Source of the DNA: DASZBX01 sp035943635
Lineage (GTDB): Bacteria; Actinomycetota; Actinomycetes; Streptomycetales; Catenulisporaceae
Length of the DNA stretch: 64,000 bases
Direction of reading: 5' to 3'
Assembly (NCBI GenBank): GCA_035943635.1
Contig: DASZBX010000087.1
Span: forward strand, 1-64,000
Shown here: piece by piece, positions 1 through 8,249 of the stretch
Position numbering within the stretch: position 1 is the stretch's first letter
Layout of the letters: every line of letters begins with the position of its first letter
Made by a program: the position numbers and the translations under genes
The notes under the pieces: model-generated
What the model saw: only the letters and a program-made list of their open reading frames with translations
Told to the model about the DNA's origin: nothing
Database searches by the model: none

Positions 1-461
1 GCGGGGGTGGGTTTGGTGGTGGGGGTGGGGTCGAAGAGGGATTGTTGGTGGCCTGTTCGGGAGGCTGGTTGGGGCTCGTGTGGGGGCGGGTCTGGGGGGA
101 CCGGGAGGCCGTTCAGCCTCGACCAGGCGGCCAGGGCCGAGCGGGGGTGGTTGAAATGGCCGTCTCGGGCCAGCAGCAGGGCTTCGACCAGGGCTACGTC
201 ATGGCAGGTGGCGACGCGGACTCCCGAGCGTAGAAGCCAGGGGTACAACTGCTGGCCGGTGGCCCAGACCCAGCGGGGGTGGTCGGCTTGTTCGCGGGCG
301 GCCATGGCGGTGATCAGGTCTGGGACCTGTTCGGGTGGGCCCAGTGGGGTGCCGTCGGGGGCCAGGGGTTGGAGGCGGCCGGTCAGGATCGGGTGGGCGG
401 CGTTGAACTGGTCGGGGTCGCCCTCGTCGACCACCACCGCGATGCGCATGTCTTTCATCAT
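1..461 (-). CDS. Bifunctional 3'-5' exonuclease/DNA polymerase, N-terminal part (partial)
   Basis: The reading frame is open from a start at 461 (alternatives 458 and 449) to the left edge, giving 153 residues of a longer protein. The segments RWVWATGQQLYPWLLRSGV, CHDVALVEALLLARDG and a following PRSALAAWSRLNGLPVP stretch are typical of the actinobacterial family-A polymerase homologue annotated as bifunctional 3'-5' exonuclease/DNA polymerase. That protein is about 550-600 aa and acts in DNA repair or replication. The visible part is the divergent exonuclease-like N-terminus; the polymerase motifs would lie outside the window. No strong ribosome binding site precedes any of the three in-frame ATGs, so the exact start is unsure. 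Family assignment rests on remembered resemblance. Confidence 0.72.
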   Translation of the reverse strand, partial: MMKDMRIAVVVDEGDPDQFNAAHPILTGRLQPLAPDGTPLGPPEQVPDLITAMAAREQADHPRWVWATGQQLYPWLLRSGVRVATCHDVALVEALLLARDGHFNHPRSALAAWSRLNGLPVPPDPPPHEPQPASRTGHQQSLFDPTPTTKPTP

Positions 462-548
462 GCCGGGTGGAACTGACACTGGTGCCGGGGAACATTCGCC
501 CAGGCATCAGCGCAGAAGCCGAATGGGGCTATTTGGTCCAGCGGACGG

Positions 549-866
549 TTGGGATGGCGCACAGGACCACGTCCCGCCGGGGCCGGCTGCGCGGGCCGCT
601 GGACGAGGGGGGTGCGCCGGCGGGTGGTCGCGGCGTTGCCGACGCATGCCGGGACGGCGCTGCTGGTGCTCGGCAGCGACCTGGTCGGGGTGATCACGGA
701 GCGGCTCGGCAAGGCCCTGATCGGGGCGATCGGGGTGGTCGCGGTCGAGCTCCCGGTGCCGGTGCCGCCGGTCGAGATCTCGATGGCCTGGCATCCGCGG
801 TACGAGGCCGACCCGGCCCACCGCTGGTTCCGGGGCCAGGTGCGCGCGGCGCTGGCGCAGGAGTGA
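549..866 (+). pseudogene. LysR-family regulator, C-terminal remnant
   Basis: From about base 606 the frame encodes the end of a LysR substrate-binding domain: an ALLVLGSDLVGVITERL segment, then PVPPVEISMAWHPRYEADP and AHRWFRGQVRAAL, the standard LysR terminus. The helix-turn-helix and most of the effector domain (about 210 residues) are missing. The residues in front of the similarity are Arg/Gly-rich and unlike a LysR protein, so the in-frame ATG at 549 is probably fortuitous. Treated as a 5'-truncated remnant that cannot bind DNA. Confidence 0.6.
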
Positions 867-1016
867 GGCAGGCGGCTGAGAAGGTGCGCGAGTGAATGAG
901 GGGTGTGAGACGGGTGGGACGGCCGCTCTTGATCACAATTTGGCGATGTGGTCTCGGGGCGGTACTGGTTGCCCCTAGGATTTCGGCTTGAAGGCAGGAC
1001 TAGATTGAGGAAATCC

Positions 1017-1823
1017 ATGTCGGACCAGTTGCAGATGCCCGGGCAGGACGCCGAAGAGGTCGGCCTGGATCACGCCGACGACGTGGACGGCATGGATGTG
1101 GACGACGACCTGGACGGCGACGAGGGCGACGGCGAAGACGGCGCGGAGAGCGCCGCCGGACCGTGGCCGGGCGGGCTCGGGCAGGGGGCGTTCGCGCGCG
1201 GCGAGGAGGTGTACGACGAGACCTCCGGCGGGCCCGGGCCGCGGCAGTCGAACCGGCTGGCGTTCGCCGGGTTCGTGCTCGCGGTGTTGTTCTGGCCGGC
1301 CGGGTTGGTCCTGTCGATCATCGGGCTGGTCAAGTCGCGCGGGCTCGGCGGGGCCGGGCGGATGTTCGCGTACTTCGGGCTGGCCGTCTCAGTGGTCTTC
1401 GCCGTGGGGACGGGCGTCGTCATCGACCACGTGGTGACGTCGACCGCCGCGGACCCGGGGTGTGCGGCCGTGGAGTCGAGCGCTGTCTCCGCCCACCTGG
1501 CCGGGCTGGTGCACGACGACAACGCCCTGTCGAAGGTGGAGAACGCGACCACGGTCGTCCCGACCGCCGTCACCGCGGCGATCGGCGCGTATGTCAGTGA
1601 CCTGAAGACGTATCAGAGCGACCTGGACCATGCGGTCTCCGTGTCCCGGCACGCGACGGTCCGCGACGCGATCTCCGCGATGGACCAGAACGTCGGGATC
1701 GTCCTGGCCGGATACGAGGCGCTGGAGGTCGACGACTCGAGTAAGAGCATGGAGGCGATGGTCGCCGCCGGCCAGCTGCCGGCGAACGGGTCGGCGATCG
1801 ACAACCTGTGTACCGCACTGTGA
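1017..1823 (+). CDS. DUF4190-like membrane protein with acidic N-terminus
   Basis: A 268-aa protein. Residues about 15-45 are extremely acidic (runs of Asp, Glu and Gly). Two hydrophobic segments follow at about 80-105 and 112-135, the first ending in a GLVLSIIGLVKSR hinge typical of DUF4190 proteins. The last 130 residues are a soluble domain, probably outside the membrane, with no recognised motif. The start is the ATG preceded by GAGG at a spacing of about seven bases; an upstream in-frame GTG at 948 lacks such a site. Function unknown; families of this type are often placed in envelope or secretion contexts. The codon pattern is normal for the window. Confidence 0.75.
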   Translation: MSDQLQMPGQDAEEVGLDHADDVDGMDVDDDLDGDEGDGEDGAESAAGPWPGGLGQGAFARGEEVYDETSGGPGPRQSNRLAFAGFVLAVLFWPAGLVLSIIGLVKSRGLGGAGRMFAYFGLAVSVVFAVGTGVVIDHVVTSTAADPGCAAVESSAVSAHLAGLVHDDNALSKVENATTVVPTAVTAAIGAYVSDLKTYQSDLDHAVSVSRHATVRDAISAMDQNVGIVLAGYEALEVDDSSKSMEAMVAAGQLPANGSAIDNLCTAL

Positions 1824-1956
1824 TTCGTCCGGTCCGGCTGTTTGCGGGTGTTCACCCTGGTCGGGGCAGCGATGTTCACGCACGCGGTGCTATGCTCCCT
1901 GCGCCGGGCGCCAGGTTGGCCGGTCGATCGGGCAGGCCACGACGGAAGGCACGACA

Positions 1957-2934
1957 GTGACGACGCGGACGCGGGTGTACGTGGGCGGCAAGGTGGTCGC
2001 CGAGGACTTCCCGATCGAGGACGTGTCCGACTGGTGCGACCGTGAAGGCGCCACGATCTGGCTGGACCTGCTCGACCCGACCTCACGGGACCTCGAACAG
2101 CTCGGCGACGAGCTCGGCCTGCACTCGCTGGCGGTCGAGGACGCGGTGCAGAAGAACCAGCGGCCCAAGCTCGACCGTTACAGCGGGCACCTGTTCTTCA
2201 ACGCCTACTCGGTGTCGAGCGAGGAGGGCTCCGGGATCCTGGAGGCGCACGAGGTCACCGCGTTCCTCACGCCCAACGTCCTGGCGACCGTGCACCGGGG
2301 GACCGACTTCGACATCGCCGAGGTGGTCACGCGCTGGGACGACTCCTCGGACCTGGCCGTGCACGGCGTCGGATTCCTCTTCTACGGCCTGATCGACTAC
2401 ATCGTCGACTCGTACTTCAGCGCGCTGCTGAACTTCGACGACATAGTGGACGCGCTCAGCGACGAGATCTTCGAGCTGAACGGGCGCGAGGCCGACGCCG
2501 CGCTGCGCCGGACGTTCGACCTGCGCCGCTCGCTGCTGACCGCGCGCCGGGTGGTCACGCCCATGCGCGAGGTGCTGAACACGATGATGCGCCGCGACCT
2601 GCACGTCCTGAACTCGGATCTGCTGCCGTACTACCAGGATGTCTACGACCACGCTCTGCGCGCGGCCGAGATGACCGACACCCTGCGCGACATGATCGGC
2701 ACGATCCGGGAGACGCACCTGGCTTTGCAGGGCAACCGGATGAACCTGATCATGAAGAAGGTGACCAGCTGGGCCGCGATCATCGCGGTGCCGACGGCCG
2801 TCACCGGGTTCTACGGGCAGAACGTGCCGTATCCGGGGTTCGGGTCGACGGCCGGATTCTGGGTCTCGATCGTGGTGATGATCGGGGTCTCCGCGGTGCT
2901 GTACACCGCGTTCCGTCGGCGCGACTGGCTCTGA
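1957..2934 (+). CDS. CorA-family divalent cation (Mg2+) transporter
   Basis: A 325-aa protein. The start is a GTG preceded by GGAAGG at seven bases; an upstream extension overlapping the DUF4190 gene in another frame is rejected. The order is a cytoplasmic alpha/beta domain (WLDLLDPTSRDLEQLGDELG), a long helical stalk rich in Arg and Leu, and two C-terminal membrane helices at about 262-282 and 298-318. The loop between them carries YGQNVPYP in place of the canonical YGMN signature that lines the CorA pore entrance. The protein would assemble as a homopentamer and import Mg2+ or related cations. The Met-to-Gln change occurs in several actinobacterial CorA-like proteins, so substrate preference cannot be fixed. 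No operon partner is obvious. Confidence 0.88.
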   Translation: MTTRTRVYVGGKVVAEDFPIEDVSDWCDREGATIWLDLLDPTSRDLEQLGDELGLHSLAVEDAVQKNQRPKLDRYSGHLFFNAYSVSSEEGSGILEAHEVTAFLTPNVLATVHRGTDFDIAEVVTRWDDSSDLAVHGVGFLFYGLIDYIVDSYFSALLNFDDIVDALSDEIFELNGREADAALRRTFDLRRSLLTARRVVTPMREVLNTMMRRDLHVLNSDLLPYYQDVYDHALRAAEMTDTLRDMIGTIRETHLALQGNRMNLIMKKVTSWAAIIAVPTAVTGFYGQNVPYPGFGSTAGFWVSIVVMIGVSAVLYTAFRRRDWL

Positions 2935-3042
2935 GCCGGTCGGCCGGTCGGCTTGCCGGCTGACTATCCGCTCTTCGCCCGGTGGCGATCGTCTTTGCGC
3001 TGCTCGCGCCTCGCCTGGCTGTCGGCTTTGGACCGGGCGGAT

Positions 3043-5358
3043 ATCCGGGCGCCGGGTGCGCCGGGCCGCTCCGGCGGCGCTCAGGATCCGCAGGTCGTCG
3101 GCCGTCTCGCTGCGGATCAGGCCGACCGTCATGGCCAGCACGCCCAGGGCGAGCAGGATGCCTGCGGCGGTCGCGTCGTTGCGGACCTCGCCCAGGGACG
3201 GCAGGTCGTTGGTGGTCTGGACGGTCAGTCCGGCCGACTCGGCCACCCGCCGGATCGTGGAGAGCTTCTCGCCGGTCAGCGGCCGCGCGGTCTGGACCAG
3301 CCAGGCGGCGGCGGTCGTGGTCAGCTTGAGTTCGGACACGGCGGTCGTGGTGACCAGGAGGTTCGGGTCCGCGGTGCCGGTGGGCAGGGCGGTGAGGGTC
3401 TGGATCCGCGGGTCCGGCAGGGTTCTGATGTCGGCGTTCGGGTCGTCGAAGTTCCCGTACTGGATGGACAGGCCGGACAGGCCGGCCAGGTCCGGGCGCG
3501 AGGTGAGCATCAGGGTGCCCGGCGCGATGGAGCCGGGGGAGATCCCGTAGTGGGCGAGCAGGGCCGGGGTCGCGACGTAGACCGTCCCGGGGTCGCCCTC
3601 GCTGGTGCCGCCGCCGGTCCTGGCCAGGTCGGCCCCGGCCGCGTCCAGTTCCAGCAGGTTCTCGGTGCCCAGGTCCGCGGCGATGGCGGCGGCGCCGGTG
3701 CGCAGCCGGGCCGCCTGCTGGGCCGGGGTGGCCGCGCCGGGCGGCGCGCTCGGGCCGCCGGCCGCGGTGTCCACGTGGATCGTCGGGCCGGCCGCGGCGA
3801 CCAGGACCTGGTTGGCCGGCAGGTTCGGCCCGACGTAGTCGATCGGGTCCGAGTAGCGGCTGGTCGCCAGCAGGCAGACGACCACCGCGATGAAGACCGC
3901 GAAGCTGCCGGCCGCCAGGGTCGGGCCGGACCGGGCCCGGTAGCGGGCCAGGTCGCGCAGGGCGATCCGGACCGCGATCGGGGCGCCGCGGCCGGCCGCG
4001 GCCAGGCCGGCGATGGCGATCGGGCCGGCCAGCAGCAGCCCGACCGCGATCACGGCCACCCCGGCCAGCAGGTCGATCTGGTTCGAGCCGCCGAAGGCCT
4101 GCCGGCCGCCGGAGACCAGCACCAGCACCAGGCCGACGGCCAGGCAGGCCAGGGCCGGGCGGACCGAGCGGCGGGCCGGGCGCGGCGGTCCGGGCCGGCC
4201 GGCCAGCGCGGCCACGATCGGCACCCGGGCCACCGCCCGGGCCGGCCGGCGGGCGGCGAGCCCCGCGGTCGCCACCGCCAGCAGCATCGAGGCGGCGACC
4301 AACCACCACGGCATCGTGGTCCAGGAGACCCGGTGCCCGGCGCCGGCCTGGAAGGTCGGCACGTACGCGATCCACCCGGCCACCCCGAGCACGGCCCCGG
4401 CCAGCGCGCCGATCGCGCCGACGACGAGCCCGTTGGCGACCATGACCAGGCGCACGTTGCGGTCCGTCGCGCCGAGCGAGCTGAGCAGGCCGATCGCGCG
4501 CAGCCGGCGCTGGGCGAGCACGGTGAACCCGGCGGTGGCGACCAAGCCGATGAAGATGAGCCCGAACATGCCGACCGCGAGCACGATCAGCTGCAGCGCC
4601 AGGTCGGTGGACGGAGGCGGCGGGGCGGGCGGCGAGGCGGCCGCGGGGAAGGTGAACTCGGCCACGGCCAGCGGCTTTGCGTCGAACAGGACCGTGACGG
4701 CGTCCGGCGCGGCCAGCTGCCCGGGCGGGACGAGGGCGAAGTCCTCGGTGAAGTTCAGCGGGTTCTGCACCACACCGACCACGCTCAGGGCCCGGCCGTT
4801 CTCGATCCAGGTGCCGCCGAGGTGCACGCCGAGCGTGGCGGCCAGCCGACTGGTCATCGCGACCTCGCCGGACCCTTGCGGGTAGCGGCCGGAGACGAGG
4901 GCGAGCATGGTCGACCCGTAGGGGCCGTGCGGGTCCTGGGCGCGCAGTTCGGCGCCCTGGGCGAACCCGGTGTTCAGGGTCTGCTCCTCGATCACGTCGG
5001 TGCTGCCGAAGCCGCGGCGGATCGCGGCGAGGTCGGCGGCCAGGTGCGGGTCGTCGCCCGGAAGAGTGGTCAGGTAGTCGGCCGTTCCCCAGGCCGCGCC
5101 GGACGGCTTACCGGTGTTGGTGGCCACCGCGGCGCCGATCACGGTCGCCGCGACCGAGACGGTGATCAGGCTGAGCACGAGCAGCTGCTGACGCCATTCG
5201 CGCCGGAACAGCCGCCAGGCCCAGCGGATCATCGCCCGGCGGGCCGGCCCGCGGCGGAAACCTGAGCGCGCCCCCGAACCCGGCTGCGCGTCCCAGCCCG
5301 AATCGGGCGTGCTCGGGTCCGGAACGTCCCCGTCGTGCTGGCCCGATCCCCGGTTCAT
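3043..5358 (-). pseudogene. FtsX-type ABC transporter permease, 3'-truncated
   Basis: The start ATG overlaps the stop of the upstream ATPase gene as ATGA, so the two are translationally coupled. About 770 residues can be followed: an N-terminal membrane helix (RREWRQQLLVLSLITVSV), a large extracytoplasmic MacB-like domain, a cluster of helices with ARRPARAVARVP, a second extracytoplasmic domain, and the first helix of the final block (ILLALGVLAMTVGLI). After DLRILSAAGAARRTRR the family should continue with two or three more helices. Instead the sequence becomes Arg/Pro/Gly-rich and the same frame runs on, without a stop, antisense through corA to 2083. I read this as loss of roughly the last 100 residues. 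The transporter is probably non-functional unless the protein tolerates the foreign tail. Confidence 0.7.
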
Positions 5359-6086
5359 CGGGTCGGTCCTTGCCGCGGGCCGGCTTCCAGCAGGCTCTCG
5401 GCCGACGGCGGGCTGGTCTGGTCGACCACCCGGCCGTCGCGCAGGAACACCACCCGGTCGGCCCAGGAGGCCAGCTGCGCGTCGTGGGTCACGATCACCG
5501 CGGCCACCCCGCGGCGGCAGGCGGCCAGCATCAGCCGCATCACCGCCTCGCCGTTGGCCGAGTCCAGCGCGCCGGACGGTTCGTCGGCCAGCAGCAGGTG
5601 CCGGTCGCCGACCACGGCCCGGGCGATCGAGACCCGTTGGCGCTCGCCGCCGGAGAGCTGGTCCGGGAAGTGGTCGGCCCGGTCGGCCAGGCCGAGCTGG
5701 TCCAGCGCCGCCATCCCGGCCGCCCGGGCCCGGCGGGCGGACAGGCCGTCCAGTTCCAGCGGCAGGCACACGTTCTCGGCCGCGGTCAGCCCGGCCAGCA
5801 GGTTGTAGTCCTGGAACACGTAGCCGAGCGAGCGGCGGCGCAGCCGGGCCTTGGCGCCGCGGGACATCCCGCCGAGCGAGGCGCCGGCGATCAGCACGTC
5901 GCCGGTGGAGGGTTCCTCCAGGCTGCCGGCGATGGTCAGCAGGGTGCTCTTGCCCGAGCCGCTCGGCCCCATCACCGCGACCATGGTCCCGGCCTCGACG
6001 GTCAGGGTGACGTCTTTGAGTGCGCGGACCTCGGTCGAGCCCTTGCCGTAGACCTTCGACACCTCGCGCAGTTCCAGGTGGCTCAT
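5355..6086 (-). CDS. ABC transporter ATP-binding protein (MacB/LolD type)
   Basis: A 243-aa nucleotide-binding protein. It has a Walker A GPSGSGKST at residues 40-48, a Q-loop region YVFQDYNLLAGL, the signature QLSGGERQR near 145, Walker B LLLADEPS near 167 and the H-switch VTHD. It should energise the downstream FtsX-type permease, in the family that handles peptides, lipoproteins or antibiotics. The start ATG overlaps the stop of the PadR gene by ATGA and its own stop overlaps the permease start the same way, which fixes the start and rejects a longer Arg/Pro-rich N-terminus. All catalytic motifs are intact even though the permease partner is truncated. Confidence 0.9.
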   Translation of the reverse strand: MSHLELREVSKVYGKGSTEVRALKDVTLTVEAGTMVAVMGPSGSGKSTLLTIAGSLEEPSTGDVLIAGASLGGMSRGAKARLRRRSLGYVFQDYNLLAGLTAAENVCLPLELDGLSARRARAAGMAALDQLGLADRADHFPDQLSGGERQRVSIARAVVGDRHLLLADEPSGALDSANGEAVMRLMLAACRRGVAAVIVTHDAQLASWADRVVFLRDGRVVDQTSPPSAESLLEAGPRQGPTR

Positions 6087-6670
6087 CGGCGGGCTCCCAC
6101 GCGGCGGCGCAGCTTCGGCAGGGCGCCGGGCGCGGGCGGCGGGGGCGGGGGCGCGGCGGCGGCCCGGCGGATCCGGCCGTCGGCGGCGTCCAGCCAGCGC
6201 ACGACCGAGTCCAGCCGGAACAGTTCGGCGTCCACGGCCAGGACGAAGCCGAGGTCCTCGCCGTCCTCGTCCTCCTTCAGTCGGGTCCACTGCTGCATCA
6301 GCTCGACCAGGTAGCGCCGGTGCACCTGGATCAGGTCGGGCACGTCGACGCCGGGCAGGCGCAGCGCGACCAGGATCTTCACGACCAGTTCGTCGCGCGG
6401 CGGCAGGCTCAGGTCGGGCGGGGTGCGCAGCCAGTGGGCCAGCTCGGTCCGGCCGTCCGGGGTGATCCGGAAGCCTTTCTGCGGGCCCTGCTCGCCGCTG
6501 TCGTCCGATTCGACCAGGCCGTCGCGCTCCAGCCGTTGCAGGGTGGTGTACACCTGCCCGACGTTCACCGGCCAGACCTCGCCGGTCCTGGCCTCGAACT
6601 CCTGGCGCAGTTGCAGGCCGTACTTGGGTCCCTCGCTCAGGAGGGCGAGCAGGGCGTGCCGGAAACTCAT
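6083..6670 (-). CDS. PadR-family transcriptional regulator
   Basis: A 195-aa protein with an N-terminal winged helix (FRHALLALLSEGPKYGLQL, then VNVGQVYTTLQRLERDGLV) and the C-terminal helical domain of the Vir-type long PadR subfamily, followed by a proline-rich linker and basic tail. It is the first gene of a three-gene operon with the ATPase and permease and is very likely their repressor. A strong GAGGGGG ribosome binding site precedes the start. A perfect inverted repeat with 10-bp arms lies just upstream and is the obvious operator. The ligand is unknown; PadR-ABC pairs commonly respond to drugs or peptides. Confidence 0.88.
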   Translation of the reverse strand: MSFRHALLALLSEGPKYGLQLRQEFEARTGEVWPVNVGQVYTTLQRLERDGLVESDDSGEQGPQKGFRITPDGRTELAHWLRTPPDLSLPPRDELVVKILVALRLPGVDVPDLIQVHRRYLVELMQQWTRLKEDEDGEDLGFVLAVDAELFRLDSVVRWLDAADGRIRRAAAAPPPPPPAPGALPKLRRRVGARR

Positions 6671-6691
6671 CGCCGCCCCCTCAGGATCTCT

Positions 6692-6714
6692 CGTAGCATA
6701 CTCAGTATGCTACG
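6692..6714. promoter_or_regulatory. Inverted-repeat operator of the PadR-ABC operon
   Basis: Two perfect 10-bp arms (CGTAGCATAC and GTATGCTACG) flank a 3-bp centre, 22 bp upstream of the padR start. Position, symmetry and local A/T content fit an autoregulatory PadR site. Inferred from sequence only. Confidence 0.6.
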
Positions 6715-6867
6715 CAGTTTCAGCGGCCCGGGTCAAGGCTCTGCCGAAGCGGCCGCGGCCGTGCGGAACACAGCGGACGCGCCGCATGTTGTCGGCTGTG
6801 GTGCAGGAGCGACGGATAGTCTTGTGCCCGATAACCATGCGACGTGCTGAATTTCGAAAGGCCTGAC

Positions 6868-7281
6868 ATGAGCGAAGCGAACGACTGGAACAACGGCGTC
6901 ATCAAGGAGTTCCGCGAGAACGGCGGCAAGGTCGGCGGCATGTTCGAGGGCGCCACGATGATCATCGTGCACGCCATCGGCGCGAAGTCCGGCAAGGTGC
7001 GCGAGACCCCGCTGGTCTACTTCGGCGAGGGCGACCGGATCTTCATCTACGCCAGCAAGGGCGGCGCCCCGGAGAACCCGGCCTGGTACCACAACCTGGT
7101 CGCGAACCCGCAGGTCAAGGTCGAGGTCGGCACCGAGACCTTCGAGGTCACCGCCCGGGAACTGGCCGGCGCCGAGCGCGACGAGTACTACGCCAAGCAG
7201 GTCGAGGTGATGCCGGGCTTCGGCGACTACGCGGCCAACACCACCCGGGTCATCCCGGTCTTCGAACTGGTGCGGGCCTGA
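6868..7281 (+). CDS. DUF385 / nitroreductase-family deazaflavin-dependent oxidoreductase
   Basis: A 137-aa protein of the Ddn-like split-barrel family. Signs are VIKEFRENGGKVGG at the N-terminus, IVHAIGAKSGKVRETPLVY (the cofactor-binding loop), NPAWYHNLVANPQVKVEVG in the centre and a C-terminal IPVFEL strand. Family members bind coenzyme F420 and reduce quinones or other small molecules in the cytoplasm or at the membrane. The start is the ATG eight codons inside the longest frame because GAAAGG lies six bases before it. It stands alone, divergent from the PadR operon. The natural substrate cannot be inferred. Confidence 0.87.
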   Translation: MSEANDWNNGVIKEFRENGGKVGGMFEGATMIIVHAIGAKSGKVRETPLVYFGEGDRIFIYASKGGAPENPAWYHNLVANPQVKVEVGTETFEVTARELAGAERDEYYAKQVEVMPGFGDYAANTTRVIPVFELVRA

Positions 7282-7388
7282 TCCCTTAAGGGACGATCTG
7301 GCAGGCCGGGCAGGGCGGCGGTGGTCCGCGGCCCGGCCGTCGTCGTCGCGTCCGGCTGGTCCGGGACGCTTCGGCGGCGGCCCGCGGA

Positions 7389-7703
7389 CTACGGCTGCCA
7401 GGCCTCGGGTCCGAAACCGGTGCCCGAGCCGGGGCCGGTCAGATGGGCCTGGGCGCACTTGCGGAAGGCCGCCACCAGGCGGCCGTTGTCCCCGGCCCGG
7501 GTGGCCAGGACGACGTGGCAGGGCTCGACGTCGGCCAGCGGGACGGCGACCAGGTCCGGGCGCAGGCTCGCGCCGGTCAGCCCGGCCGGGACGATGGCCA
7601 CGGCCTGCCCGGCGGCGATCAGTTCGAGCTTGTCCTCGCCCGCGGCGACCAGGGGGCCGTCCGGGGCGCGGCTGCCGTCCGGGCGCGGGTCGATCCGCAC
7701 TGG
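7389..7703 (-). pseudogene. LysR-family regulator, C-terminal remnant (deletion scar)
   Basis: About 105 residues of a LysR effector domain remain: IDPRPDGSRAPDGP, then KLELIAAGQAVAIVPAG and HVVLATRAGDNGRLVAAF, ending at a normal stop. The similarity begins at about 7700; the frame beyond it is Arg-rich noise read antisense to the neighbouring SDR remnant. The helix-turn-helix is absent. LysR genes often lie divergent from an SDR gene, and here both partners are cut at the same point, so one deletion probably removed both 5' halves and the shared promoter. Confidence 0.7.
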
Positions 7704-8236
7704 ACGCCTGCGACACCGAGTCGCCGTTCGCGGTGCTGCGCGGCGCCTCGGAGACGGCGGCGCTCTCGTACGCCGAACGCGGCGTGCGCGTCTCGGTCGT
7801 GCGGCTCGCGCCATCGGTGCACAGCGACGCCGACAAGCGCGGCTTCATCCCGTCGATCATCGCCATGGCCCGGGAGAAGGGCGCGTCGGCGTACGTCGGC
7901 GACGGCGCCAACCGGTGGCCGGGCGTGCACCGGTTCGACGCCGCCCGGCTGTACCGGCTGTCTCTGGAGTCGGCCCCGACCGGGACCCGGCTGCACGCCG
8001 CCGACGAGCAGGGCGTGCCGTTCCGCGAGATCGCCGAGGTGATCGGCCGCCGCCTGGACCTGCCGGTGGTCTCCGTCTCGGCCGAGCAGGCGCCGGACTA
8101 CTTCGGCTGGTTCGCCCACTTCGCGGCGGTCGACAACCCGACCTCCAGCGAGCTGACCCGCAAGGTGCTCGGATGGAGCCCGGTGCGACCCGGACTCATC
8201 CCCGACCTGGAAGAGGGCCACTACTTCGAGCAGTGA
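7697..8236 (+). pseudogene. NAD(P)-dependent SDR oxidoreductase, 5'-truncated
   Basis: About 178 residues of the C-terminal part of an atypical short-chain dehydrogenase remain. They include GVRVSVVRLAPSVHSDADK, IAMAREKGASAYVGDG, WPGVHRFDAARLYRL, VPFREIAEVIGRRLDLPV and SELTRKVLGWSP near the end. The Rossmann glycine motif and the YxxxK catalytic region, which lie in the first half of the family, are missing. A GTG at 7733 could start a 167-aa product, but without the cofactor site it would not be an oxidoreductase. The break coincides with that of the opposing LysR remnant. Confidence 0.72.
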
Positions 8237-8249
8237 CGGTGGCTCGTCG

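Noticed and set aside
2083..3042. Extension of the permease frame across corA
   Set aside because: The extra 320 codons have no membrane helices or family similarity and lie opposite a well-supported CorA gene; described as read-on after a truncation, not as a domain.
7282..7293. Palindrome TCCCTTAAGGGA right after the DUF385 stop
   Set aside because: No loop, no tail and too short to be a convincing terminator or operator; left as a coincidence.
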